NCBI GenBank assembly: GCA_016865035.1
Contig: CP018227.1
Location: forward strand, 1,768,001-1,832,000
Source: Kordiimonadales bacterium IMCC3096
GTDB taxonomy: Bacteria > Pseudomonadota > Alphaproteobacteria > Minwuiales > Minwuiaceae
Length of the DNA: 64,000 nucleotides
Direction of reading: 5' to 3'
The notes under the pieces: generated by a model
Databases searched by the model: none
What the model was told of the DNA's origin: nothing
What the model saw: the letters and a program-made list of their open reading frames with translations, nothing else
Shown: piece by piece, positions 27,526 to 35,589 of the stretch
Layout of the letters: every line of letters starts with the position of its first letter
Position numbering within the stretch: the stretch's first letter is position 1
Program-made: the position numbers and the translations under genes

Positions 27526-27770
27526 GACCGCTGTCCGCGCCGGAACGGCCCGCGCAAGGGCCTCGCCCGCGTCATTTTCCGTTTGCAGCCCTGCCCGAAC
27601 GGTGTATGGAAAAGGCAGTTACGGCCCTGCCGTGACACCATCCCTTTCCGGAACCCGACACGCGCCGGCCCTTTGCCAGGCGATCCCGGACTTCCGACAT
27701 CCGCTGATGAACAGATACCGGGCCCGAATGCGGTCCCGGACCCTGACCCCTTCCAGATTTGATGGTTGCA

Positions 27771-29027
27771 ATGAATCTAGGTGTACTGAAGGCCAAGACT
27801 CCCACGGAACTGCTCTCCATGGCCGAAGAGCTGGAGATCGAGAACGCGTCCACCATGCGCAAGCAGGACATGCTGTTCGCGATCCTGAAACAGCTTGCCG
27901 AGGACGGTGAGGAAATCACCGGTGTGGGCGTGCTGGAGATCCTTTCCGACGGTTTCGGCTTCCTCCGCTCGCCGGAGGCCAATTACCTGCCCGGTTCCGA
28001 CGACATCTATGTCAGCCCTACGCAGATCCGCCGTTTCTCGCTGCGCACCGGTGACACGGTCGAGGGCGAGATCCGCGCGCCGAAGGACGGGGAGCGCTAT
28101 TTCGCGCTGATGAAGGTCTCCCTGATCAATTTCGAGGATCTGGAAGCCGCCCGCCACAAGGTTGCCTTCGACAATCTGACCCCGCTCTACCCGGACGAGC
28201 GGCTGCACATGGAGCATGATGATCCGACCAAGAAGGATCGTTCCTCCCGCGTCATCGACCTGGTTGCCCCCATCGGCAAGGGCCAGCGCGGTCTGATCGT
28301 CGCGCCGCCGCGTACCGGCAAGACGGTGCTGCTGCAGAACATCGCCCATGCCATCTCCGCCAATCACCCCGACTGCTACCTGATCGTGCTGCTGATCGAC
28401 GAGCGGCCGGAGGAAGTGACCGACATGCAGCGGTCGGTGAACGGTGAGGTGGTCAGCTCCACCTTCGACGAACCGGCGCAGCGCCATGTGCAGGTCGCCG
28501 AGATGGTCATCGAAAAGGCCAAGCGCCTGGTCGAGCACAAGCGTGACGTGGTCATCCTGCTGGATTCCATCACCCGCCTGGCCCGTGCCTACAACACCGT
28601 GGTGCCGTCCTCGGGCAAGGTGCTGACCGGTGGTGTCGATGCCAACGCCCTGCAGCGCCCGAAGCGTTTCTTCGGTGCCGCCCGCAACATCGAGGAAGGC
28701 GGCTCCCTGACCATCGTCGCCACGGCGCTGATCGATACCGGCAGCCGCATGGACGAGGTCATCTTCGAGGAGTTCAAGGGCACCGGCAACTCGGAGCTGA
28801 TCCTGGACCGCAAGCTGGCCGACAAGCGCACCTTCCCCGCCATCGACATCACCAAGTCCGGCACCCGCAAGGAAGAGCTGCTGGTGGACAAGGCGGCCCT
28901 GACAAAGATGTGGGTCCTGCGCCGCATCCTCGCCCCCATGGGCACCACCGATGCGATGGAATTCCTGCTGTCGAAGCTGAAGGACAGCAAGAACAACGCG
29001 GATTTCTTCGATTCCATGAACACCTGA
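27771..29027 (+). CDS. rho: transcription termination factor Rho
   Basis: 418-residue hexameric RNA helicase that terminates transcription. It has the N-terminal Rho domain ([17 protein letters not shown]), the RNA-binding cold-shock-like [16 protein letters not shown], Walker [13 protein letters not shown], Walker [17 protein letters not shown], and the R-loop [18 protein letters not shown]. The ATG at 27771 ([11 protein letters not shown]) matches the usual N-terminus; ATG at 27762 adds three residues. The 245-bp upstream gap holds no recognised gene. Many relatives carry rho beside mnmE or hemJ, so its position here suggests local rearrangement. Confidence 0.97.
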   Translation: MNLGVLKAKTPTELLSMAEELEIENASTMRKQDMLFAILKQLAEDGEEITGVGVLEILSDGFGFLRSPEANYLPGSDDIYVSPTQIRRFSLRTGDTVEGEIRAPKDGERYFALMKVSLINFEDLEAARHKVAFDNLTPLYPDERLHMEHDDPTKKDRSSRVIDLVAPIGKGQRGLIVAPPRTGKTVLLQNIAHAISANHPDCYLIVLLIDERPEEVTDMQRSVNGEVVSSTFDEPAQRHVQVAEMVIEKAKRLVEHKRDVVILLDSITRLARAYNTVVPSSGKVLTGGVDANALQRPKRFFGAARNIEEGGSLTIVATALIDTGSRMDEVIFEEFKGTGNSELILDRKLADKRTFPAIDITKSGTRKEELLVDKAALTKMWVLRRILAPMGTTDAMEFLLSKLKDSKNNADFFDSMNT

Positions 29028-29056
29028 CGGTAACGTCCGGTTCCGGTCTTCTCTTG

Positions 29057-29077
29057 CTTCCCCCCTTGCGGGGGAAG
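29057..29077. repeat. G/C hairpin downstream of rho
   Basis: CTTCCCCC (29057-29064) pairs with GGGGGAAG (29070-29077), 29 bp after the rho stop and without a T tract. It is related in sequence to the hairpin repeat at 29147-29195. Confidence 0.5.
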
Positions 29078-29146
29078 TGGCCGCGTAGCGGTCGATGGGG
29101 GGTGGAGCCGAAGGCTGTTGCACCGCGGTGAGATCATGGCGGTTCG

Positions 29147-29195
29147 GCTTCGCTGATTCACCCCCATCCCGGCCTTCCCCCGTCCAGGGGGAAGG
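29147..29195. repeat. TTCGGCT/CCTTCCCCC hairpin repeat, copy 2
   Basis: Same organisation as 16109-16153: TTCGGCTTCGC, then CACCCCCATCCCGG, then CCTTCCCCC (29173-29181) paired with GGGGGAAGG (29187-29195). Confidence 0.7.
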
Positions 29196-29214
29196 GGTTC
29201 AGGCCCGTGTTGCC

Positions 29215-29724
29215 CTATCCCAGAGCGATACCCTTGGGCAGACCTTCGCCCTGCGGGGTTGCCTGGAAAGGTTCAGTTGCGGCCAGCCGGTCCGAGAGGG
29301 CGGTCAGTTTCGGGCAGTCCATGCGGGCAAAGAAGTTGGGGCGCTTCTCGACCCCGAACTGCCAGAACACGGCGACTGTCAGGTCTGCCTGGGTCATGCG
29401 GTTCCCCATGAACCAGTCCCCCTGCAACTGCTGCTCCAGCCACCGGAAGCCGTCCACGGTCTGCCGGTCGCACATCTTCGCCCAGGGCCGATGCACCATT
29501 TCCGGCGGACGCAGGTGATGTTCCTAGAGGGATGAGACCAGCTTGTCGGTGGCACCGGACGCAACGGCCAGAAGGTTCAGCACCCTGCGCCGTTCCGCTC
29601 CCGAAGGCGGTGTCAGCGCCCGCTCCGGACCCGCGAGATCGTCGAGACAGTCGATGATCGTGCTGCTTTCCACGATGGTCTCGCCATCGTCGAGGATCAG
29701 AGCAGGGATGCGGCCCAGCGGATT
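29215..29724 (-). pseudogene. glutathione S-transferase pseudogene (5'-truncated, amber codon)
   Basis: The minus strand reads a GST from the cis-proline loop region (NPLGRIPALILDDGETIVES) through the C-terminal helical domain (MTQADLTVAVFWQFGVE) to a stop at 29215. Two lesions are visible. The codons before NPL are replaced at 29716-29724 by tRNA-Phe sequence, so about 50 N-terminal residues with the glutathione-activating site are missing. An in-frame TAG at 29524-29526 interrupts the remainder, in the text SSL-stop-EHHLRPPE. The two parts are in the same frame, so the TAG is a nonsense change, not a frameshift. Confidence 0.85.
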
Positions 29725-29767
29725 GAAAATCCTCGTGTCGGTGGTTCGATTCCGCCCCTGGGCACCA
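29716..29767 (+). other. 3' fragment of tRNA-Phe(GAA), probable integration junction
   Basis: From CAGCGGATTGAAAATCC onward this equals the anticodon arm, variable loop, T arm (GGTGG-TTCGATT-CCGCC), 3' acceptor strand CCTGGGC, discriminator A and CCA of a typical alphaproteobacterial tRNA-Phe. The 5' half is absent; left of 29716 the sequence is GST code. The 9 bases CAGCGGATT fit both the tRNA and the GST Asn-Pro-Leu codons, so the crossover lies within them. It is not a functional tRNA. Confidence 0.8.
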
Positions 29768-30189
29768 CTTTTAACAATAAAATCGATGGCTTAGCCGAGC
29801 GCAATGCGCGCTAAAGTTGTGTAATTCAAAAACACACGTTAAACACACTTTTTGCCGTGTTGCTGACTATTTTGACTGCGGACTCGCTCTGTTGGACACT
29901 GTGAAGCTGCTCTGTGCTGTGTTGTCGCAAAAACTTGGAACACTGTGTTGCCCGCTATGTTACCAACACTGTGTTCGCAGTTTGTGGTTCAAACACTGTG
30001 TTGGCGGAGTTTTGGGCGGACAGGATTGTGGACATTTATAAGTTGATTGACGACTTTTGGCACATAGCGGGTATTCGCCGCCGATGCGGCTAAGATCAGC
30101 TTAAAGCCCAAATTTTCTACGGATCTAGATGCAGCTAATAGCTGGTATCTTGCCTGGCGCTCCACTTCATTCAGAACAAATGCCCGCTT
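29768..30189. repeat. AT-richer gene-free stretch with iteron-like AACACTGTGTT repeats
   Basis: Three exact copies of AACACTGTGTT (29939-29949, 29965-29975, 29992-30002) are spaced 26 and 27 bp apart. Degenerate partners lie at 29912 and 29895, and ACAC-rich sequence at 29832-29850. Each unit is itself an AACAC-N-GTGTT inverted repeat. Regular spacing suggests an array of protein-binding sites, such as replication iterons or integrase arm sites. The short frame 29817-30041 across it looks fortuitous. Confidence 0.6.
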
Positions 30190-31359
30190 TCACGTAGTCT
30201 TCGCCTTGGAAGGCGGATTTATCTGCTTAGATATGAAGAACAGGAGTGTTGCTAACGCAAGCACAGCAACCGAGGCAATTGGCAAAGCAACCGGGCCATA
30301 AGCTTCGTAAACAGCGCCACCGCCCGCTGCGCCCAGCCCCTGACCTCCGAAAAACGCAGATGCGTTGAGAGCTAGGGCCAGTTGGGCACGTGCGCCCGCT
30401 GTCTCCATCAGCCGCGCCTGCAACGGAGCCAAGCAAAGGGCCCAGCCGACACCAAAGAAAATAAACGCCGGGTATGACAGCCAGTAGAAGTGGGGTGCCG
30501 CCCAGAGGATCTGAAAACAAACTGCCGTGAAAGCGAGGCCACCAAGGATTGTACCATCGCGCCCAAGCAAACGCACCAAATGGGAGGAAAAGGCATTGCC
30601 AATCACTGAAGCGATACCGGCTGCCAATAGGGCCGTTGTCAGCGCTGTGCGTGGTGCCTCCCCCACCTCGATAAGCCAGAATGCGATCATTGCGTAGGTG
30701 ATGAAGCCGCCGCAGATCAACAAAAGCGTGGTGGCGATGGTCAGTGATGTGGCACGGTCAGCCAGGACCGCAAGCATAGCCGTAAATGAGGCTCGAGTGC
30801 CGCGTACGCCACCAGAAACGCCAATCACCACGCCAAATGCGGCAACAAAAGCTGCACCTCCTGCCACGAACCAGGCAGCGCGCCAGCCAGCTGCCTCGGC
30901 CACAGCACTGGAGATTGGCAGGGCCACCACTAATGATGTTGTGAGCCCGCCAAAAACCACAGACATAGCGGCCGGGCGCTGCGCCTCTGTCACCAGTGAT
31001 GCCGCAATGACTGAGGCCGTGGGCATCACTGAAGCGGCACCTAGGGCCATAGCTACCCGAGCTGCCATTGCCTGCTCCCAGTTTTGCGCAAATCCAAGTG
31101 CCATGCCGCCGCAACCTAGCAAGACAAGTGAGACAAATAGCACTGCGCGGCGCTCCCAATGGCCGATCAGAACCTGCGCGACCAAGGCCCCAACCGCAAG
31201 CGAGAATGAAAAGGCCCATACCAGCGCGGCGACATCCTCTGCCGATACCCCCAGGCCGGATCGCATCTCAACCTGTACCGCGATAATGGCAAGCGAGCCC
31301 CAGCTTGCGCAGAACTGACAGAACCCGAGCAGGATGAGAATTGGCCAAGCACGTCCCAT
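30190..31359 (-). CDS. MFS transporter (drug/H+ antiporter-like)
   Basis: 389-residue inner-membrane protein with about 12 hydrophobic segments. It has the MFS loop-2/3 basic motif region (VLIGHWERRAVLFVSLVLLGCG) and a helix-4-type AARVAMALGAASVMPTASVI, suggesting the DHA1 efflux group. The substrate cannot be inferred. It is transcribed divergently from a TetR regulator that shares the intervening operator-like repeats, the usual arrangement of an efflux pump and its repressor. Base composition is lower in GC than the chromosomal backbone, consistent with transfer. Confidence 0.88.
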   Translation of the reverse strand: MGRAWPILILLGFCQFCASWGSLAIIAVQVEMRSGLGVSAEDVAALVWAFSFSLAVGALVAQVLIGHWERRAVLFVSLVLLGCGGMALGFAQNWEQAMAARVAMALGAASVMPTASVIAASLVTEAQRPAAMSVVFGGLTTSLVVALPISSAVAEAAGWRAAWFVAGGAAFVAAFGVVIGVSGGVRGTRASFTAMLAVLADRATSLTIATTLLLICGGFITYAMIAFWLIEVGEAPRTALTTALLAAGIASVIGNAFSSHLVRLLGRDGTILGGLAFTAVCFQILWAAPHFYWLSYPAFIFFGVGWALCLAPLQARLMETAGARAQLALALNASAFFGGQGLGAAGGGAVYEAYGPVALPIASVAVLALATLLFFISKQINPPSKAKTT

Positions 31360-31453
31360 AGTTTTTGATCCCTTCGATCGCTACGCGCATGCTGAAGTCT
31401 AGTTTTCTCTTGCCGAAAGTCGCTGCACGTTGTTGCTAATTTTATACTATAGC

Positions 31454-31497
31454 GTATTTTAATGCCCATGCAAGCTTAAAATACTAACGGGTATTTA
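31454..31497. promoter_or_regulatory. TetR-type operator repeats between divergent genes
   Basis: GTATTTTAA (31454-31462) and TTAAAATAC (31476-31484) form a perfect 9-13-9 inverted repeat, and a third half-site GTATTTA follows at 31491. It lies directly before the regulator start and in the MFS promoter region, so autoregulation and pump repression are likely. Confidence 0.65.
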
Positions 31498-31500
31498 TTT

Positions 31501-32109
31501 ATGAACACAAAAGGAAACAAACCCGCCCGCGGGCGCCCGAAAACCATGAGCCGGGATCATGTGCTTAAAATCGCGGTGGAAAGCTATTGGGCAGATGGGC
31601 CGACGGGCGTTTCGATAAACGAGATTAGCCGCCGCGCTGGTGTGTCCAAGCCTGGCATTTATCGGGAGTTCGGTAACGAAGATGGGCTGAAACAGGCCGC
31701 CCTGATAGCATATCAGGCGACCATCCTGGCGCCATTGGTAGATGTTCTCACGGATGATGTTCCCTTTGGTCAAGCCTTGCAAGCGCTCACTGATTTCGTC
31801 CTTTTGGACCACAAGGCGCACGGTTTGCCGGATGGCTGCCTTCAGGTTACAATGTGCCGCAGCAAAGATGATCTTGGAATGCTCGCGCGGCAAAGTGCCG
31901 ACAAGTTCCGGGAACAGACCTTGTGTGGCCTTGAACAGTGGATCGAAAGGGCGAAGTCAAAAGGACAGTTCGCCTCAAACATACCCTCAAGGACGGCAGC
32001 CCTTTATATTGATGCTCAGATCGCTAGTGCGATGGAGCTACAGAAACAGGGCGCGGCTCAGGATGAATTAGAGCATGTCTTCAAACTTGCCCTGTCAGTA
32101 TTTTCCTGA
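31501..32109 (+). CDS. TetR/AcrR family transcriptional regulator
   Basis: 202-residue repressor. The N-terminal helix-turn-helix is VSINEISRRAGVSKPGIYREFGNEDGL (starting about residue 37), with the characteristic G-(I/L)-Y-x-x-F ending, followed by a helical ligand-binding domain. It is divergent from the MFS gene, with inverted repeats just before its ATG. No clear Shine-Dalgarno is seen, so translation may be weak or near-leaderless. Confidence 0.9.
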   Translation: MNTKGNKPARGRPKTMSRDHVLKIAVESYWADGPTGVSINEISRRAGVSKPGIYREFGNEDGLKQAALIAYQATILAPLVDVLTDDVPFGQALQALTDFVLLDHKAHGLPDGCLQVTMCRSKDDLGMLARQSADKFREQTLCGLEQWIERAKSKGQFASNIPSRTAALYIDAQIASAMELQKQGAAQDELEHVFKLALSVFS

Positions 32110-32422
32110 AAAATGGCACCCCTATTCTCGGCCATAGCTGTATTGATTTCTCGAACCAGTCTGGCGAACTTGCCATTGGTGCGCGGGCGAAGAATGACGG
32201 TTTCGTTCACAAATAGAAATTACATCTCAGGCTGTCTGAAAATATTTGGAATTTTATTAAAAATGCGTACTACCCCTTTATAGGGGTAGCACTGACATTC
32301 ATTGACTTCATCGTATCAATCAAATTAAGTAAGTGGAGTGGCTCCAGTCTCCATGCGAATAATCTGTTGGTTTAATTATTGGATTTCATTAAGAGAGTGA
32401 GGCGCCACAACTTCTCGACAAG
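32110..32422. other. AT-rich gene-free stretch with a CsoR/CstR-like inverted repeat
   Basis: CTACCCC (32270-32276) and GGGGTAG (32283-32289) flank a TTTATA spacer, resembling the TACCC-n-GGGTA operators of the CsoR/FrmR family. A TTGACT at about 32302 could be a -35 element. No gene begins downstream on the plus strand. The stretch may be a relic of a lost metal- or persulfide-responsive promoter. Confidence 0.4.
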
Positions 32423-32809
32423 TCAAAGAACCAAGCCCACATAGAGCAGAGCGGTGCATACGAAGGCCGTTACCCAAGCAGCGGTTCGGAACCAAACGAT
32501 CCCGAGCGCGTAGAGTGCAACATATGCAATTCGAGCGAGCAGAAACGTCAGCATCAGTTGATCAGCCAAATTGTTGGCGGCATCGGACAGGTGGGTCATC
32601 AAAACTGCAGGTGCTACCAAAGCGAGCGCAAGCAGCGAGTTATTCGCGGCGCGTTCCATTCGCCCAGCAAGGCCTGTCAGAACGAGATTTTCTCGATTGC
32701 CGGCAAGCGTCGATAGCCCGACCTGCTGGGCCGCTACCAAGACTTGGGCCAAGATTACAATAACGACAATCAACCCGTAAATTGCCAGATAGAGCACAAA
32801 GTCTTGCAT
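32423..32809 (-). CDS. MAPEG family membrane protein
   Basis: 128-residue four-helix membrane protein of the MAPEG type (microsomal glutathione transferase-like). It starts MQDFVLYLAIYGLIVVIVI and has RMERAANNSLLALAL and ARIAYVALYALG, the family's conserved interior. The start at 32809 has GGAGG about 8 bp upstream; a longer frame to 33244 includes unrelated sequence. It may act in glutathione or lipid-peroxide metabolism. It lies inside the foreign insertion near a truncated GST, but the two need not be functionally related. Confidence 0.85.
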   Translation of the reverse strand: MQDFVLYLAIYGLIVVIVILAQVLVAAQQVGLSTLAGNRENLVLTGLAGRMERAANNSLLALALVAPAVLMTHLSDAANNLADQLMLTFLLARIAYVALYALGIVWFRTAAWVTAFVCTALLYVGLVL

Positions 32810-33066
32810 ATGTTCGTCCTCCAAACGGTAGGTCTTTGCTATTGTTAACCGACATTCCCCATATGGTTTGCCTTCCGCTACGGTAAGGCCACTGAATGCA
32901 ACTTTCCAAGCAATTTTCTCCTCTGGCCCTCGTGGGATGCGGCGTGCCGGCCGCGAAGAGCGGCTGAGCAGGTCGATCCAATCGCTTGAGGCTTCGTTCC
33001 GCCCGGTTTCGGGCATACCTATCCCGCCGCCACCGAAGCGACTTGCGGTTCTGAGGTCGCCGCCGA

Positions 33067-34053
33067 TCATACTGACACCGTTGCGACCGGCGGGTCGCGC
33101 AGGCCGTTGATCAGGCAGAGGATGCCCGCAAAAGTTGCCCGAGGCAGCGCCGCCTCGGCAAACTGGAACACGGCATAGCGGGCGTGGCTCACGAGACGGG
33201 CGCCGGTCTTGATCAGTCTCTCGCGCAGCGAGGTCAGAGACCAAGCTCCAATCTCATCGGGTGTCGCCAGCGTGCGCAGGAAGTTGGCGAGGTTGTAGGC
33301 CAGCGCGTGAAGCTGCAGCCTGACGGCGTTGGCCGCGAAACGCATGCAAGAGAGCCGCGCCTCCGCCGAATATCGCACCAGCACAGGCTTGAGCACATCT
33401 TCCCAGCCATCGGCGCTGTGGACATTGCCCGGCCTCAGAGCGCACCGCTCCAGATCGCCGAACTGGTTGAACACAAACAGCGGGTGCAGGCACTTCTTCT
33501 GGAAGTGGCCGTTCCAGACAGCGCCTTCCTGATCGCCATGCGCAGGGCTTTCGGAACTGTCCATGTCGAGGGTGATGCTCTTCAGTGGCCGCCGTTCATG
33601 CACCGCGTCGATCCAGCGCCCCGGCAAGTCGACCAGGCTGGCGAGGTTCTCCGGCCGCGTCAGCATCTCCGTCTCGAACCGGCCCATGGCGCTGGCCGAC
33701 GCCGCACCGCGCTTGACCGCCCGCCCACCGACAAGCTGGCGCATCACTGGATCGCGGCAAAGCCGGTCGGCATCGTTGACGTCCTCGTACCCGGCGAGTC
33801 GAGAGAAGACGGACTGGCGCAGGAGGCCGTCGAGGCGATGCCGCCCGTTTCTGCCTGTGCGTGGATCGGCGACCAACTCCGCCGCCAGGACGGTCAGACC
33901 GAGGGCGTCATCAAGTTCGCGATGGAGCAGCAGCCCGCCGTCGGAACTGATAGAGGAACTCCGAAACCCCACCTTCACCGAGCGGTCAAATTGCAGCCGC
34001 AGAGGCCCCGATCCCGCTTCACCCGTCGCGTCCACCGCCAAATCCGCCCCCAA
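33067..34053 (-). pseudogene. IS1380-type transposase, internally deleted
   Basis: 328-residue open frame whose N-terminal half (SSDGGLLLHRELDDALGL, RLAGYEDVNDADRL, ITLDMDSSESPAHGDQEGA with a DDE Asp) and C-terminal part (AANAVRLQLHALAYNLANF) are clear IS1380/IS4-group transposase. Between them the family's central block, with the FRGDAAFA and RLPAN motifs and a second catalytic Asp, is missing: the sequence jumps from VLVRYSAEA to RLSCMRFAANAV. About 120-130 residues are gone without loss of frame, so the protein cannot be an active DDE transposase. The insertion sequence ends were not identified. Confidence 0.85.
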
Positions 34054-34133
34054 TCACGTTTAACCTATTGTAGAGGCGAGGTTATCACGCTTCAGACGGC
34101 GGTGGAAATGGCATCCATCTGGGGAATGCGGGA

Positions 34134-34172
34134 TAAGGATAATCCCGTGGGTGGTCGGGAGGGGGAGAGGGG
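34134..34172. repeat. bisected copy of the long palindromic repeat (right half only)
   Basis: The centre TAAGGATAATCCCG (34134-34147) and right arm (34148-34172, starting TGGGTGGTCGGGAG) are identical to the copy at 40430-40509, but the left arm is absent. The sequence to the left belongs to the transposase flank. This marks the probable right edge of the foreign insertion. Confidence 0.75.
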
Positions 34173-34230
34173 TGGCCGGGGACCGCAAACAATTCCCGAG
34201 AGGGGTGGCACGGTCAGCGAACAAGTCCCC

Positions 34231-35457
34231 TCAGCGCCAGACCCGCACGGGGAAGGTGGTCATGCCGCGCGAGACGTAGGAATCCGACCAGGTCTGTACC
34301 GGTTTCACCGCCTCGATCCGGCTGAAGCGGTTCAGCAGGATGGGGAAGGCGACTTCCGCTTCCAGCTTTGCCAGCGGCGCCCCGATGCAGAAGTGGATGC
34401 CGAAGCCGAAGGTGACATGCCGATCGGCGTTGCTGCGGCGCAGGTCCAGCCGGTCGGGATCAGGGAAAACGGTCTCGTCGCGATTGGCGGCGCAGTTCCA
34501 CAGCCAGATCCGCTGTCCCTTGCGGATCGTCTGGCCGTGCAGTTCCACGTCCTCTGCAGCGATGCGCGGGGATGTCAGGCTGGGCCCGTCGAAGCGCAGC
34601 AGTTCCTCCACAGCGTTGCGGGTGAAGCCGATATCGCCGCCATTGGCGCGGAAATCGGCCAACTGGTCGGGATGGTGCAGCAGGGAATGCAGCCCGTTGG
34701 CCAGCAACTGTGTCGTGGTTTCATGCCCGGCGAACAGCAGCAGGATGCAACTGGCCACCAGTTCGTCCGCCGTCAGCCGGTCGCCTTCATCGCTGGCGTC
34801 GATCATGCCGTCGGTCACCAGCTCACCGGGGTTGGCGCGGCGGTCGTCCAGGAAGCCCTCGAAATAGCTGTTCATCTCCGCCAGCGCCGCCGCCGCGACC
34901 TTGTACTTGTCCGGGTTGGTCTTCGACGTCAGGACGAACTGCGCCAGGGCGTCGGACCAGCGTTTCAGGTGCTCCACATCCGGTTGCGGCACGCCGAGCA
35001 ACAGCGCGATCACGGTCGCGGGCAGGGGATAGGCGAAGGCCTGGTGGAAGTCGATTTCCTCCCCGTCCTTCCAGTCGGCGATCAGCCCCTCCACCATCTC
35101 CGCCACCTGTCCGCGCAGGCTCTCGACCCGGCGGCTGGTGAAGGCCTTGTTCATCAGGCCGCGCAGATGGCCGTGGCGCGGCGGATCGTTGAACACGGCC
35201 CAATGGCCGATGTGATCGCCGAGAAAGCCGATCTGCTCCCCGTCCGGGCCGTTGCGCATTGCCTCGACAAAGGGGCGGATGCGGTCCGCCGACATGCGCT
35301 TGTCGCGGAACCCGTCCCGGACGTCGCCGTAGCGGGTGATGTACCAGGCCCGGCTGACCGGGCTCCAGTGCAGTGGTTCCTGCGCCCGCAGGCCGGCAAG
35401 CCCCGGATAGGGATCGACGATGGACTCGGGTGCGTTTGGATCGAAGATGATGCTCAT
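34231..35457 (-). CDS. cytochrome P450
   Basis: 408-residue soluble bacterial P450. The I-helix oxygen-activation motif is LLFAGHETTTQL, the ExxR region follows, and the heme loop FGFGIHFCIGAPLAKLE has the thiolate ligand C357. The N-terminus has no membrane anchor. No ferredoxin or reductase gene is adjacent, so electrons must come from elsewhere. The substrate is unknown. It lies immediately right of the insertion boundary and is divergent from the Nudix gene. Confidence 0.94.
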   Translation of the reverse strand: MSIIFDPNAPESIVDPYPGLAGLRAQEPLHWSPVSRAWYITRYGDVRDGFRDKRMSADRIRPFVEAMRNGPDGEQIGFLGDHIGHWAVFNDPPRHGHLRGLMNKAFTSRRVESLRGQVAEMVEGLIADWKDGEEIDFHQAFAYPLPATVIALLLGVPQPDVEHLKRWSDALAQFVLTSKTNPDKYKVAAAALAEMNSYFEGFLDDRRANPGELVTDGMIDASDEGDRLTADELVASCILLLFAGHETTTQLLANGLHSLLHHPDQLADFRANGGDIGFTRNAVEELLRFDGPSLTSPRIAAEDVELHGQTIRKGQRIWLWNCAANRDETVFPDPDRLDLRRSNADRHVTFGFGIHFCIGAPLAKLEAEVAFPILLNRFSRIEAVKPVQTWSDSYVSRGMTTFPVRVWR

Positions 35458-35589
35458 GATGGTCCTCCCCGGCCTGGCAACCCTCCCCGGCTGCCTGCCT
35501 CACCAAGCTCTACCGAAATTCCGCCGTTTGTGCCAGTACAGGAACGGCAGGGCGCGCGGCCTGGCGCGGGACGGAGGCAACGGGCGGGC

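Noticed and set aside
29716-29767. Functional tRNA-Phe gene
   Set aside because: The 5' acceptor strand and D arm are missing; the sequence upstream is GST code.
29817-30041. 74-codon Cys-rich frame over the iteron-like repeats
   Set aside because: Its residues simply follow the ACACTGTGTTG repeats; no ribosome binding site or coding bias.
32868-33110. 80-codon plus-strand frame and long N-terminal extension of the MAPEG frame
   Set aside because: Low-complexity Pro/Arg text between the MAPEG start and the transposase; no start context and no recognisable domain.
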